From an uncultured Lachnospiraceae bacterium (GTDB lineage: Bacteria > Bacillota_A > Clostridia > Lachnospirales > Lachnospiraceae), in the NCBI GenBank assembly GCA_947178085.1, contig CAMWWS010000002.1:1-34424 (forward strand): DNA of 34,424 nt, given 5' to 3'. The position numbers and the translations under genes are program-made. The notes under the pieces were generated by a model. That model was given only the letters and a program-made list of their open reading frames with translations. It did no database searches and was not told where the DNA came from. The stretch's first letter is position 1, and each line of letters opens with the position of its first letter. Positions 34,192 through 34,424 of this stretch are shown one piece after another.

Positions 34192-34424
34192 TTACTGATT
34201 CTTTATTTTATCCGGTATCCACTTCTTAATAATACGGTAGATATCCGTTAAATCGATGGGTTTAGACAGATAATCATTCATGCCTGCCTGTATATACTCA
34301 TCACGCTGCTCCTGTGCCGTATTTCCGGTCAACGCGATAACAGGGACATTCTTATAATACGTACCTTCCAGCTTTCGAAGTTCCTTTACCGCCTCGCCTC
34401 CATCCATTACTGGCATCAGATGGT
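34192..34424 (-). CDS. C-terminal receiver domain, probably of a hybrid histidine kinase (5' part outside window)
   Basis: The frame is open to the window edge and reads [16 protein letters not shown] at its start, as in receiver domains with DHLMPVMDG. The last complete codon at the edge is His, and the two bases beyond it fit an Asp codon, so the phosphoacceptor Asp probably lies just outside the window. [11 protein letters not shown] and the lysine in NDYLSKPID complete the receiver core. The protein ends 25 residues later ([13 protein letters not shown]) with no DNA-binding domain, as expected when a receiver closes a hybrid sensor kinase. A single-domain regulator cannot be excluded. It is on the same strand as the importer operon, 102 bases upstream. 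Confidence 0.82.
   Translation of the reverse strand, partial: HLMPVMDGGEAVKELRKLEGTYYKNVPVIALTGNTAQEQRDEYIQAGMNDYLSKPIDLTDIYRIIKKWIPDKIKNQ

Noticed and set aside
1..34424. tRNA, rRNA, insertion sequences, prophage genes or CRISPR arrays
   Set aside because: None was recognised; every long frame on the coding strands belongs to a chromosomal protein family.

Overview
The window looks like chromosome of a low-to-mid GC Firmicute, most likely a gut Clostridia of the Lachnospiraceae type. The reasons are the strong AGGAGG-type ribosome binding sites, the gene order around whiA and rapZ, the many ABC transporters, the GHKL/LytTR two-component pair and the raffinose-type sugar locus. This placement is inference from content; there is no rRNA or tRNA gene to confirm it.

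Layout. Positions 1-850 (minus) hold class II fructose-bisphosphate aldolase, cut by the window edge. Next is a diacylglycerol-kinase-like lipid kinase (971-1885). Positions 1967-8862 are a minus-strand housekeeping operon, transcribed uvrC, hprK, glcK, murB, rapZ, whiA, crh-like, ending in a clear terminator. It puts HPr kinase and a Crh-like HPr paralogue (Glu at position 15, Ser46 kept) in the same transcription unit as glucokinase and cell-wall/division genes. Positions 8944-11355 are ftsH with a repetitive Gln-rich tail. Divergent from it is pyrG (11599-13224), followed by a strong terminator.

Positions 13283-16935 are a heterodimeric ABC exporter with one degenerate ATP site. A lone amino-acid-type binding lipoprotein follows on the plus strand (17156-17920). 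A 77-bp near-palindrome with 27-bp perfect arms (17940-18016) then separates it from a visibly GC-richer block (18050-23294): LytTR regulator, a short membrane-free GHKL kinase and two ABC exporter half-transporters. This looks like an acquired signalling/export module.

Positions 23396-30618 are a minus-strand operon for raffinose-family sugars: binding lipoprotein, two permeases, GH36 alpha-galactosidase and a GH13_4 amylosucrase/sucrose-hydrolase-like enzyme. A divergent AraC regulator lies at 30848-31705. There is no ATPase gene, so a shared MsmK-type ATPase elsewhere is likely. The proposed logic is uptake, removal of galactose, then splitting of the released sucrose in the cytosol.

Positions 31747-34089 are a polar amino-acid ABC importer (permease, ATPase, binding lipoprotein). 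The right edge (34192-34424) holds the end of a receiver domain, probably from a hybrid histidine kinase. No CRISPR array, insertion sequence, phage gene, tRNA or rRNA was seen. No gene-free stretch exceeds 300 bases.
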